Program-made: the position numbers and the translations under genes
Assembly (NCBI GenBank): GCA_964495785.1
Contig: CAZBXL010000068.1
Location: 1-20,060, forward strand
DNA length: 20,060 nt
Source of the DNA: RFSX01 sp964495785
GTDB taxonomy: Bacteria; Bacteroidota; Bacteroidia; Chitinophagales; Saprospiraceae
Direction of reading: 5' to 3'
In this document: positions 1-7,909 of the stretch, one piece after another
How positions within the stretch are numbered: position 1 is the stretch's first letter
Layout of the letters: every line of letters begins with the position of its first letter
The notes under the pieces: generated by a model
Seen by the model: the letters and a program-made list of their open reading frames with translations, nothing else
The model's database searches: none
What the model was told of the DNA's origin: nothing

Positions 1-1736
1 GGTGATAACACAACATTATCTGATGCAATCTCTGAAGTACTAGTTGATAACTGGTAGTATATAATATTAGATCCTGGAGTACTTGGTATTGGAACATTGA
101 CATCACAAAATAACTCTACATCTATCTCAACTCGATAAAAATTTTCGGCAAGATTAGGATTAAGATCTGTGAATGTAAAAGTATTAGATGGCCTCTCTGC
201 AATGAGCAACATATTGTCCAGAGAAGAGCCTTTGAGTATTCTAAAAGTCGTGTACTCTAAGCCTTCGTATTTTTCCCAAATAAGATTTATTTCTCCATTG
301 ATTCCTCTATTAGAAGTCAGGTGTAATGTTTTATGTGATGTACTACCATCTGACTCATTGTCACATATATCTGTTGTCCTTAATTGATATCTTTCGCTGC
401 CTACTCTGGCATCTGAATCTACATCTGTATACATATGTACACCATCAAAATCTTCACCGTAGACTTGCTCAAAATCTCCGGCTTGGGTTGTCTGCTTATA
501 TAACTGATACCTACTTGTGTACGCATCCTCTGTCGCATACCATGATATGATATTATTATAAGACGCTGGATTAACATCAATAAGGCATATTTCCTCTTCA
601 TATGGTCTTATAACTTCTAACTCTAAGGTATCGACTACAGTACACCCTATTTCATTTTTTGCAATCAGAGAAATATCTCCTTCTACCATAGTTGTGATAC
701 TATTACTTACTTCTCCAGTTGACCAATTGACATCCGAGTAAGATGCGTTAGCAGTAAGTGTCAGTGGCTCACCTGGACATAGTACAGCCTGACTTCTATC
801 TGTGATCACTTCCTCTGTCGCAGCTTCTGGATGACATAGATGATAACTTAATTCAAAATGATCATTGTAACTAAGACTATCATTAAGATCATAAATTTTA
901 AATCGCATAACTGCAGAGCCAGGAACACGATTATGTTTTATTCTTGCGGAAAAATTATTGAAGGTATAAGAACCATTGGCCCAAGCCCAAAATTGTCCTT
1001 TGAGACCATCTTCAGCGTTAAAATTTAGATGTCCTGAGACACCATCTAATGTTGTAATGTTAAAAATTTCCCATTCGTCTGGATAAGTCACAGATTCAAG
1101 TTCCCATCCGATCTTGACGTCATCAGAATTAGGATTAGTTAAAGTAAAAGTCTGTGTGCCATTTCCATTATTATTGATTTCTATATTGTTATTCCAGTCA
1201 AAAATATTGGGTGTAAATGTCTGACTCACCTGACTATCGTCAGTATTATATCCTGTGCCAGGCGTAAGATCACCTAAGGCAGAAATGAAGACCAACTCTT
1301 TTCTATCAGTCGTATCTGCCACATTGAATATCTCCACTTTCATATAGTGTTCTTGCGGGGTTAAATCTGGATCTTGAAATAAGAAAGATTCATAGTCTAA
1401 GAAAGCATCCAAGCCAGGCTGTATCGTCATGGTATTATTCAGTTCGTAGCCAACTTCTACGTGCAATCCATGAGAATGTGAAACTAAAAATCCACCTGCC
1501 AAATCACTATCTGTAACTCTTGATTCCAATATTCTCACCTTCAATTCTATATCGCTTTGAGTTTCATTTTTTATCCTTAGGAATGAAATATGTCCAGGAG
1601 GTTGCATTTGCTCTATAAAAATCCCACTTGAGATACCGAACGTATCCTGGCCATCGATACTAAAACTTGTTTGTGCTCTGACACTATCAATAGACAAGAA
1701 CATAACTAACAATAGAAAAAATAATGATCGCATCAT
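1..1736 (-). CDS. Large secreted adhesin-like protein with Ig/FnIII-type domains, 3' end outside window
   Basis: The reading frame is open without a stop from the double ATG at 1736/1733 to the window edge, giving 578 residues and lacking the C-terminus. It begins with a Sec signal peptide (MMRSLFFLLLVMFLS, cleavage near VRAQ-T). Residues about 25-300 are beta-rich and not recognised. Residues about 312-375 resemble the Ig/PKD-like modules of Bacteroidota surface proteins (CPGEPLTLTA, NWSTGE, GCTVVDTLEL). Two FnIII-like stretches follow at about 385-460 and 468-545 (ISWYATEDAYTSRYQLYK and LIWEKYEGLEYTTFRI). This architecture is usual for gliding-motility-associated or adhesin-like proteins exported by type IX secretion, and I would expect a sorting domain beyond the edge, but that part is not visible. 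The function is not known; cell-surface location is inferred from the signal peptide and domain style. It is transcribed away from the gene starting at 1911. Confidence 0.85.
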   Translation of the reverse strand, partial: MMRSLFFLLLVMFLSIDSVRAQTSFSIDGQDTFGISSGIFIEQMQPPGHISFLRIKNETQSDIELKVRILESRVTDSDLAGGFLVSHSHGLHVEVGYELNNTMTIQPGLDAFLDYESFLFQDPDLTPQEHYMKVEIFNVADTTDRKELVFISALGDLTPGTGYNTDDSQVSQTFTPNIFDWNNNIEINNNGNGTQTFTLTNPNSDDVKIGWELESVTYPDEWEIFNITTLDGVSGHLNFNAEDGLKGQFWAWANGSYTFNNFSARIKHNRVPGSAVMRFKIYDLNDSLSYNDHFELSYHLCHPEAATEEVITDRSQAVLCPGEPLTLTANASYSDVNWSTGEVSNSITTMVEGDISLIAKNEIGCTVVDTLELEVIRPYEEEICLIDVNPASYNNIISWYATEDAYTSRYQLYKQTTQAGDFEQVYGEDFDGVHMYTDVDSDARVGSERYQLRTTDICDNESDGSTSHKTLHLTSNRGINGEINLIWEKYEGLEYTTFRILKGSSLDNMLLIAERPSNTFTFTDLNPNLAENFYRVEIDVELFCDVNVPIPSTPGSNIIYYQLSTSTSEIASDNVVLS

Positions 1737-1910
1737 ATCAATAGACTTTATAGTTATTTCTACAAAGATCATACCCTATATACTATGTATACCTGTGATG
1801 ATATAAGAGAAAATAAAGTGTACCCATTCAAGGTTAACAATAATAACATCGGCAGTTTTTATGTTATTTTATCATAACTTGGAGATCATTAGAGACAAGA
1901 CATTAGCAAA

Positions 1911-2648
1911 ATGAAAAAACTTACTCATAGTATAAAGGGCATCTTTGTAGTCATCTTATTGACACAACTATATTCTACTTCATACAGCCAAGATGCCGTC
2001 CTCAAACTCAAAGATGGCTCATACCTCAAAGGGAATATTATAAACGAAACAGATCAATACGTTCATTTTTCTATCCTAAGTGGTGACACTTTATTTATGG
2101 GTTATAAATACATAGAAGAGTTACTGACTTATAGAGAATACAGAAGATTCAATCCAGATCATGCTGAAGAATTAGAAAAGTACCATAGAACTGAAGGGAT
2201 TTTTGTTAATGTAGATCTGTGGAGTTATCCTATAGCTGTAGAGGTAGGTAAGCGCCTTTCGCCTTCTCTGAATGCAGGTGGAAGAGTCTCTTTTCTCGGC
2301 GATGATAATACACCTATAATAGGAGTCGAGTCCTACATACAGCAGTACCTCAGTGATGTACAAAACAAAGCAAAATTTTATGTTGAGGCACATGCAGGAA
2401 TTGGTTACAGAACTGAAGATAGAAGATTCTTCCATGGTGGTGAGGTTAACAGGCTACCACTTATCGCAGGAGCAGCTATAGGCGTACAAATTCCTAATAG
2501 AAAACGTATCAAAATATATTTTGAATTAGGAGTTAATCTCGTTCGTAGCGTGGAAACGTTCACTTTAAACGACCAGTTCTTTACAGAAATTACGGAGAAA
2601 AACATACAAACACTACCCCAAATTACGCTCATAGGTCTGCAATTTTAA
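1911..2648 (+). CDS. Secreted protein with N-terminal LSM-like segment and C-terminal beta-barrel-like region
   Basis: This 245-residue protein has a signal peptide (MKKLTHSIKGIFVVILLTQL, cleavage near YS-QD). Residues about 28-70 (VLKLKDGSYLKGNIINET...) resemble the short SH3/LSM-like beta module, 'k.kdGs.lkG.i.e', often seen at the front of Bacteroidota exported proteins. From about residue 95 the sequence alternates hydrophobic and polar residues (FVNVDLWSYPIAVEVGKRL, FYVEAHAGIGY, KIYFELGVNLV) and ends in LIGLQF with a terminal Phe, which suits an outer-membrane beta-barrel inserted by BAM. A periplasmic beta-sandwich is the alternative. No enzyme motif is visible and I do not recognise a named family. 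It lies 90 bp upstream of the cytochrome c peroxidase gene on the same strand, but I see no evidence of a shared function. Confidence 0.75.
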   Translation: MKKLTHSIKGIFVVILLTQLYSTSYSQDAVLKLKDGSYLKGNIINETDQYVHFSILSGDTLFMGYKYIEELLTYREYRRFNPDHAEELEKYHRTEGIFVNVDLWSYPIAVEVGKRLSPSLNAGGRVSFLGDDNTPIIGVESYIQQYLSDVQNKAKFYVEAHAGIGYRTEDRRFFHGGEVNRLPLIAGAAIGVQIPNRKRIKIYFELGVNLVRSVETFTLNDQFFTEITEKNIQTLPQITLIGLQF

Positions 2649-2738
2649 TAGCGAAATAGTGTCAAAAACTATATTAAAGTTCTATTAAAATAAAATTATT
2701 TAAAATAAAAGCCGTTTCTTTAATACAAATCATTCAAA

Positions 2739-3824
2739 ATGAAAACGAACACTTTAACTCTATCCATTATTATTTCGTCGATTCTTGTATTATTTAGTAT
2801 AGTCGCTTGTAATGACTACAGTGTGACTACTAATGGCGACGTAGAATTCAAAAATCTGGACTTTGACTATAACAATAGTGAGTTATCTACTTCTTTTGAT
2901 ACTGATGTTGTCGCTCTTGGTCGGGTTATGTTTTATGATAATATATTATCTAAGAACGGAAATGTATCCTGTGCATCTTGCCACAAGCAGGAGTTTTCAT
3001 TTGCTGATGACTTAGTCCTTAGTGATGGATTCCTTAAGGGTAAGACGCTCAAAAATACTCCAGGATTGATCAATCTCGAGTTTGGCGAAACTTTCTTTTG
3101 GGATGCCAGATCTTTTGATCTCAACGAAGCTGTGATCATGCCTATATTTGACCATCTTGAGATGGGAATGACTGAAGAGGAGCTGGTTTCCAGAATCGAT
3201 AATACAGAATATTATGATGACCTATTTGCTAATGCTTACGGAGATAAGAAAGCCAGCAAAGCTAGAATTGCAAATGCACTTGCAGAATTTGTAGGTAGTA
3301 TCATATCTATAGATTCTGAATTAGATGCTTTTCTTAAATCAGACGATGCTAATGCATTAAGTCAAGTAGAGACAAATGGACTTAAATTATTTGAACAACA
3401 TTGTAATACTTGCCATACAGCATTAGGTGATGCCGAGTTTGACACTGATGGTCAGACGACTAACAACAATACAAACGACAATCCTTATATGGGTACAGGT
3501 AATTCAAGTTTAGTGAGTATAGGACTTGATAATGTTGATATTAGAAATCGTATGGTAAGAATTCCATCTCTTAGAAATATCGGCTCTACAGCTCCTTATA
3601 TGCATGATGGCAGATTTGAGTCACTTGATGACGTCATAGATCATTATGATAGGAATATAAACGACAATGACCCTACCTTAGATTTCAGATTAAGAGAAAA
3701 CGGTCGTGCTCTAAGATTAAACCTAAGCTCTACAGAAAAAAATGAACTTAAAGCATTTCTACTTACACTTAGTGATGATGCAGTAGAGACAGATGAGCGA
3801 TGGAGTAATCCATTTGTGCAGTAA
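2739..3824 (+). CDS. Di-heme cytochrome c peroxidase / MauG-family lipoprotein
   Basis: The 361-residue product starts with a lipoprotein signal peptide whose lipobox is SIVAC (lipid Cys24), so it is probably anchored to a membrane and faces the periplasm. It carries two c-type heme attachment motifs: CASCH at 78-82 in the typical context GRVMFYDNILSKNGNVSC, and CNTCH at 222-226. FFWDAR around Trp121 fits the conserved inter-heme Trp region, and APYMHDGRF (Met288) is a candidate axial ligand of the C-terminal high-potential heme. Length and order match bacterial cytochrome c peroxidases (hydrogen peroxide reduced to water with electrons from cytochrome c or another donor, EC 1.11.1.5). MauG-like relatives do other oxidative chemistry on unknown substrates, so the exact reaction is uncertain. 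The gene appears complete. No partner cytochrome gene is nearby. Confidence 0.92.
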   Translation: MKTNTLTLSIIISSILVLFSIVACNDYSVTTNGDVEFKNLDFDYNNSELSTSFDTDVVALGRVMFYDNILSKNGNVSCASCHKQEFSFADDLVLSDGFLKGKTLKNTPGLINLEFGETFFWDARSFDLNEAVIMPIFDHLEMGMTEEELVSRIDNTEYYDDLFANAYGDKKASKARIANALAEFVGSIISIDSELDAFLKSDDANALSQVETNGLKLFEQHCNTCHTALGDAEFDTDGQTTNNNTNDNPYMGTGNSSLVSIGLDNVDIRNRMVRIPSLRNIGSTAPYMHDGRFESLDDVIDHYDRNINDNDPTLDFRLRENGRALRLNLSSTEKNELKAFLLTLSDDAVETDERWSNPFVQ

Positions 3825-3959
3825 CAGCAGTACTCTATTCTAAGCAAATAGTAGACGAGTGACTACGTCTGTAGCTTAAACTATTTTTGATTGTAATCAC
3901 TTGATGATTATCATTGTTGGTATGTTCCATACCTTAATTATTACGTCTTACTATTTATA

Positions 3960-4475
3960 TCACAAGGTGTACATAACCCCTATATGAAAATGATTAACTA
4001 AACCATCAAAATCTAAATCATAATACGGTCCTTGGTCAAAGTTTACACCAGCCCCATTGCCCCCATCATCTGTCGTCGTCAACCCTGCTGATATTTGTAA
4101 TACATTCCAATCTATCAATATTGACAAGCTATCTGCAAGGCTTACACTTAGATAAGGACCTGTATAAACATGAATATCAAAAGTTTTATCCACACTCCTT
4201 CCTCCTTGAATTCTTGGATCAGTTTGCAATCTTTTAAAACCAACTCCTGCACCACTCATTAACCCAAAACTTATCTTATCAGAACCAATATACTCGCTGG
4301 CCTTGATGTAGTTAATATCTATTTCAAAATAATCTACGATGCCTCCTACTAATATTGTTGACATTGTTGTATCTATAAATATGGGTACACTTCTTACCGT
4401 GCTCCTGTTGAAAGCACTACTAACATTAAGCTCTATTCCTTCTAATACATTCTTCTTATTCCTTGTTAAGTAGCC
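3960..4475 (-). CDS. C-terminal part of a beta-barrel-like envelope protein, cut by the assembly gap
   Basis: The frame is open from the first base after the gap (4475) to the stop at 3960-3962, giving 171 residues that lack the N-terminus. The Met at 4364 is internal: 37 further in-frame residues precede it, reading GYLTRNKKNVLEGIELNVSS and onward. The sequence alternates hydrophobic and polar residues in segments such as STILVGGIVDYFEIDINYI, FDIHVYTGPYLSVSLA and SLSILIDWNVLQISAG. It is rich in Gly, Asp and Tyr and ends FHIGVMYTL. This pattern is typical of outer-membrane beta-barrels of the porin-family type in Bacteroidota, but there is no diagnostic motif, so I give no name. The signal peptide and start must lie in the gap. 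It converges with the cytochrome c peroxidase gene across 135 bp. Confidence 0.7.
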   Translation of the reverse strand, partial: GYLTRNKKNVLEGIELNVSSAFNRSTVRSVPIFIDTTMSTILVGGIVDYFEIDINYIKASEYIGSDKISFGLMSGAGVGFKRLQTDPRIQGGRSVDKTFDIHVYTGPYLSVSLADSLSILIDWNVLQISAGLTTTDDGGNGAGVNFDQGPYYDLDFDGLVNHFHIGVMYTL

Positions 4476-4575
4476 NNNNNNNNNNNNNNNNNNNNNNNNN
4501 NNNNNNNNNNNNNNNNNNNNNNNNNNNNNNNNNNNNNNNNNNNNNNNNNNNNNNNNNNNNNNNNNNNNNNNNNNN
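4476..4575. other. Assembly gap (100 N)
   Basis: Exactly 100 N, the usual placeholder for a scaffold join of unknown size. It removes the 5' part of the minus-strand barrel-like gene and whatever lies between that gene and the region upstream of the polymerase gene. The true distance, and any gene inside it, cannot be judged from this sequence. Confidence 0.97.
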
Positions 4576-4638
4576 TTTTTGAAGGTATTGACTTAAATCA
4601 AATAACTTAATCTAACACCCCCTTTTTATCCACAGCTA

Positions 4639-4669
4639 TTGGAATTCTCATTTATTCATTTCATATTTG
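4639..4669 (+). promoter_or_regulatory. Probable promoter of the DnaE gene (TTG-N20-CATATTTG)
   Basis: TTG at 4639-4641 and CATATTTG at 4662-4669, separated by 20 bp, match the Bacteroidota primary-sigma layout (TTG near -33, TAnnTTTG near -7) with one mismatch in the -7 element. The expected start of transcription is near 4675, leaving a leader of about 90 bases before the coding region. The rest of the 192 bp between the gap and the coding region contains no credible gene. Confidence 0.45.
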
Positions 4670-4688
4670 TCTGATATATCGCCATTAA

Positions 4689-4709
4689 TATGTCGATAAT
4701 ATCAACATA
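4689..4709. promoter_or_regulatory. 21-bp dyad, candidate operator of the DnaE gene
   Basis: The arms TATGTCGATA (4689-4698) and TATCAACATA (4700-4709) flank a single central A. Nine of ten arm positions are complementary, and the one mismatch leaves the form TATGTYGATA. It lies just downstream of the predicted transcription start, where a dimeric repressor could act. An overlapping, looser inverted repeat (GATATATCG at 4673-4681 with CGATAATATC at 4694-4703) shares its right half. Because DnaE-type mutagenesis polymerases are often damage-inducible, a LexA-like or other repressor is a reasonable guess, but the binding protein is unknown. Confidence 0.4.
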
Positions 4710-4767
4710 GCCTAATCTGGCTATTACTGTATTCTCTATTTTTTCATTTTTATAAAACAGATTAAGT

Positions 4768-7755
4768 ATCCACCTTAATTGCCATACATACTACTCCCTA
4801 AAGTATGGGACACTATCCGCTGAGCAACTCGTCGCTGCTGCTGCTGACCAAGGCTTAACATCACTTGTCCTCACAGATATCAATAATACATCATGCAGTT
4901 ATCAGTTTATACAAGCCTGTAAGAAACATGATATCAAACCTATCCTTGGTATAGAATTCCGTACAGCACAACGAGCAACTACAGAAGATAATGACGTGAG
5001 TGTATTCAGTATCAAAGATTCTAAACTGGCATACATCGGTATAGCCCGCAACAAAGAAGGCTGGCAAGAGCTATGTAATCACCTCACTAAATGTTCTATG
5101 GCGAACAAGCCCGTACCAGAAGTCGCTCCTGAGTTTGAGCATGCCTATGTCATCTATCGCAAGCTCCCTAAGCCCATCGCAGAACTCCGTGACAATGAAT
5201 ACATCGGCGTACGTCCTGGAGAAGTCAATCACCTCTTCTCATCATATCTCAAGCATCATCAGGAGAAGTTGGTTGTCTTTGCCCCGATTACTTTTCTAAA
5301 TACAGATGGCTACAAAACCCATAAGCTCTTAAGATGCATCGATCTTAATATCGTCATCGGAAAGTTAGAAGATGCTCATTGTGCCAAGGCATCAGAACAG
5401 ATATATACTACGGATGCACTGAAGTCCATCTTCTCGCAATATCCACATATCATAGAGAATACAGAAAAACTGATAGCCTCTTGTGAGATATCTATGCATG
5501 ACACACCACTTAATAATCGGCAGACATTCACAGGAAGCTCGGCAGGCGATATGAAACTCCTCACTAAGCTGGCAATAAGTGGTTGTATCCGTCGCTATGG
5601 CGATCGTAATAAGAAAGCCATGGATCGTACGCTTAAGGAACTGCGAGTGATTGACAACTTAGGTTTTGCAGCCTATTTTCTTATTACGTGGGATATCATA
5701 CGATATGCCCATTCAGTTGGGTATTATCACGTAGGTAGAGGCAGTGGCGCTAATTCTATTGTCGCCTATAACGTATACATTACAGACGTAGATCCGATAG
5801 ATTTAGATCTATACTTTGAGCGATTTATCAATCCGCATCGAAGCTCGCCACCAGATTTTGATATCGACTTCTCATGGGATGAGCGGGATGATGTGACAGA
5901 TTATATATTTAAGCGATATGGTAAGGATCATACTGCCCTACTCGCTACTTATAATACATTCAAGGGGAAGTCGATTATAAGAGAATTAGGTAAGGTCGTG
6001 GGTCTGCCCAAGGCAGACATAGACACCATTGTCAATGAGCCGATGGCCACAGAAAAACATCATCCCTTTGCCAAGCATATTTTTAAGTATGGCAAACTCA
6101 TAGAAGGATTTCCTAATCATCTATCTATACATGCAGGTGGTATCCTCATCAGTGAAGAACCACTTAATTATCATACGGCATTGCAGATGATGCCTAAGGG
6201 ATTTGCAATTACACATTTTGATATGTACGGTGCCGAGGATCTACAGTTTCACAAATATGATATCCTAAGTCAGCGAGGTCTTGGACATATTAAGGATGCG
6301 GTTACACTCATAGCTCAGAATCAAGGCAAGGCTGTAGATGTAAGAGATGTAGAAAAAATCAAACAGGATATAAAAGTCAGAAAGCAGCTAAAATCCGGTC
6401 AGTGTATCGGTTGCTTTTACATAGAGTCGCCTGCTATGCGAGGACTACTGACTAAGCTCCACTGCGATAATTATATACACTTAGTCGCTGCCAGCTCTAT
6501 CATACGACCTGGCGTCTCTAAGTCAGGTATGATGCGAGAATATATTAAACGTTTTCATCATCCAGAATCCTACACCTATATCCATCCCGTATTCGAAGAG
6601 CACTTAGGAGAGACTTATGGAGTGATGGTCTACCAAGAAGATGTGATGAAAATTGTGCATCATTTTGCTGGATTAGCATTAGATGAGTCAGATGTACTCA
6701 GGCGTATTATGACAGGTAAGAAAAAAAGTTCTGACACCTTCCGTAAGCTACAAGAAAAGTACTTTAATAACTGTAAAGAAAGAGGCTACCCCGACGAGCT
6801 TAGTCACGAGGTATGGCGACAGATAGAGAGCTTTAGTGGATATTCGTTCTGTAAGGCCCACTCTGCAAGTTTTGCTGTGGAGTCATTTCAGAGTTTGTAT
6901 CTGAAGACCTATTTCCCTAAAGAATTCATGGTAGCCGTGATTAATAATTTTGGGGGATTCTACAGTACAGAACTGTATGTACATGAGGCTCGTATGTGTG
7001 GAGCTAAGATAGAAGCACCCTGTGTCAACTATAGCACTTACCTCACTGGCATATATGGCGATGATATCTACATAGGATTTATCCATATATCACAAATGGA
7101 AAAGAAGGTCATCACCAAAATTATCAATGAACGTGATGACAATGGGCTATACTCTGGTCTTGATGATTTTGTCAGTCGTGTACACATCAGCAAAGACCAA
7201 TTAGAACTACTCATACGTATAGGCGCATTTAGATTTTCTGGCAAGAACAAATACGAGCTCATGTGGGAAAAGAATGCCGTACACAATCCTGAGGTCAAAC
7301 ATAATGGCTCTGGTCATCTCTTTGGTATAGAGTCAGAGGAGTATGACATTCCTATCTTAGAAGAAAGCATACATGAGCAAGCATTCGATGAGATAGAGTT
7401 ATTAGGGTTTCCGCTTTGTTCTCCATTTGAACTACTTGAGACAAAGGACAGAGGTGACATTCTTACGAGACATATGAAAGACTATATAGGTATGACAGTA
7501 AGAATGGTGGGTTACTTTGTAGCCAGAAAAAATGTCACAACATCTAATAGGAAGTTAATGAACTTTGGGACATGGACGGACGTAGAAGGACGTTTCTTTG
7601 ACACGACACATTTTCCTAATGCACTGGCACGCTACCCATTTAAAGGCAAAGGCTGTTACTTGATTACAGGCAAAGTCGTAGAAGATTTTGGATTTCCCAG
7701 TCTTGATGTTATTAAGATGGAAAAGCTACCTTATGTCAAAGATGAGAGATACTAA
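4768..7755 (+). CDS. dnaE: DNA polymerase III alpha subunit, compact DnaE (DnaE2/ImuC-like size), with ATC in place of the start ATG
   Basis: Translated from ATC 4768 this is 995 residues, shorter than replicative DnaE (about 1160) and in the range of the compact alpha subunits linked to error-prone repair synthesis. Order: PHP domain at the N-terminus (HLNCHTYYSLKYGTLSAEQL, then LVLTDINNTS and KPILGIEFR); polymerase core with GRGSGANS at about 324-331 and the catalytic Asp motif PDFDIDF at about 362-368; later SGYSFCKAHSASFA with fingers and HhH-type sequence; C-terminal OB-fold-like end (VRMVGYFVARKN). The long tau-binding tail of replicative DnaE is absent. The next in-frame initiator is GTG 4996, which would delete the first 76 residues, including the conserved PHP start. 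The ATC stands exactly where relatives have Met, and an in-frame stop lies at 4753-4755. No imuB or lexA is visible, but the gap is close. Translesion role is inferred. Confidence 0.9.
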   Translation: MHLNCHTYYSLKYGTLSAEQLVAAAADQGLTSLVLTDINNTSCSYQFIQACKKHDIKPILGIEFRTAQRATTEDNDVSVFSIKDSKLAYIGIARNKEGWQELCNHLTKCSMANKPVPEVAPEFEHAYVIYRKLPKPIAELRDNEYIGVRPGEVNHLFSSYLKHHQEKLVVFAPITFLNTDGYKTHKLLRCIDLNIVIGKLEDAHCAKASEQIYTTDALKSIFSQYPHIIENTEKLIASCEISMHDTPLNNRQTFTGSSAGDMKLLTKLAISGCIRRYGDRNKKAMDRTLKELRVIDNLGFAAYFLITWDIIRYAHSVGYYHVGRGSGANSIVAYNVYITDVDPIDLDLYFERFINPHRSSPPDFDIDFSWDERDDVTDYIFKRYGKDHTALLATYNTFKGKSIIRELGKVVGLPKADIDTIVNEPMATEKHHPFAKHIFKYGKLIEGFPNHLSIHAGGILISEEPLNYHTALQMMPKGFAITHFDMYGAEDLQFHKYDILSQRGLGHIKDAVTLIAQNQGKAVDVRDVEKIKQDIKVRKQLKSGQCIGCFYIESPAMRGLLTKLHCDNYIHLVAASSIIRPGVSKSGMMREYIKRFHHPESYTYIHPVFEEHLGETYGVMVYQEDVMKIVHHFAGLALDESDVLRRIMTGKKKSSDTFRKLQEKYFNNCKERGYPDELSHEVWRQIESFSGYSFCKAHSASFAVESFQSLYLKTYFPKEFMVAVINNFGGFYSTELYVHEARMCGAKIEAPCVNYSTYLTGIYGDDIYIGFIHISQMEKKVITKIINERDDNGLYSGLDDFVSRVHISKDQLELLIRIGAFRFSGKNKYELMWEKNAVHNPEVKHNGSGHLFGIESEEYDIPILEESIHEQAFDEIELLGFPLCSPFELLETKDRGDILTRHMKDYIGMTVRMVGYFVARKNVTTSNRKLMNFGTWTDVEGRFFDTTHFPNALARYPFKGKGCYLITGKVVEDFGFPSLDVIKMEKLPYVKDERY

Positions 7756-7885
7756 AGAAGTCATACACTACATTTACAGTATACAGTAGTACTACAATAC
7801 CACTACAACCTACCATATACCATGATCTATGACGGTATAAATGACCTATAATTAGCATTTACCAATTATAAAAGAATAGAGGCAT

Positions 7886-7893
7886 TAACTTTG
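7886..7893 (+). promoter_or_regulatory. Bacteroidota -7 element TAACTTTG before the histidine kinase gene
   Basis: TAACTTTG matches TAnnTTTG exactly. I see no clear TTG at the expected -33 distance. Transcription would start around 7898-7900, which is downstream of the first possible ATG (7895), so this element argues for the ATG at 7910 as the start of the kinase. Confidence 0.4.
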
Positions 7894-7909
7894 AATGTTA
7901 TATAGACAT

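Noticed and set aside
169..601. Short plus- and minus-strand open frames inside the first 600 bp
   Set aside because: They lie in other frames of the long continuous minus-strand secreted-protein gene and show no signal, motif or start context of their own.
3845..3933. Hairpins GGTATG-TTC-CATACC (3919-3933) and AGACG/CGTCT near 3853 as terminators between convergent genes
   Set aside because: Stems are short (6 and 5 bp) and no T-run follows directly on either strand.
3960..4364. Met at 4364 as start of the minus-strand barrel-like gene
   Set aside because: The frame stays open for 37 more codons up to the N gap with similar composition and there is no signal peptide at this Met, so it is internal.
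4576..4610. Possible 3' end of a plus-strand gene emerging from the gap (FEGIDLNQIT then stop)
   Set aside because: Only ten residues are visible, with no recognisable motif and another frame ending equally early; not enough to call a gene.
4996..7755. GTG at 4996 as start of the DnaE gene
   Set aside because: The 76 residues in frame upstream (from 4768) carry the conserved PHP beginning (HLNCHTYYS, LVLTDINN, KPILGIEF), so this start would give a truncated protein.
7760..7830. Repeated ACTAC/CACTACA units after the DnaE gene
   Set aside because: Units are too short and irregular to be a repeat array; consistent with chance in a low-complexity spacer.
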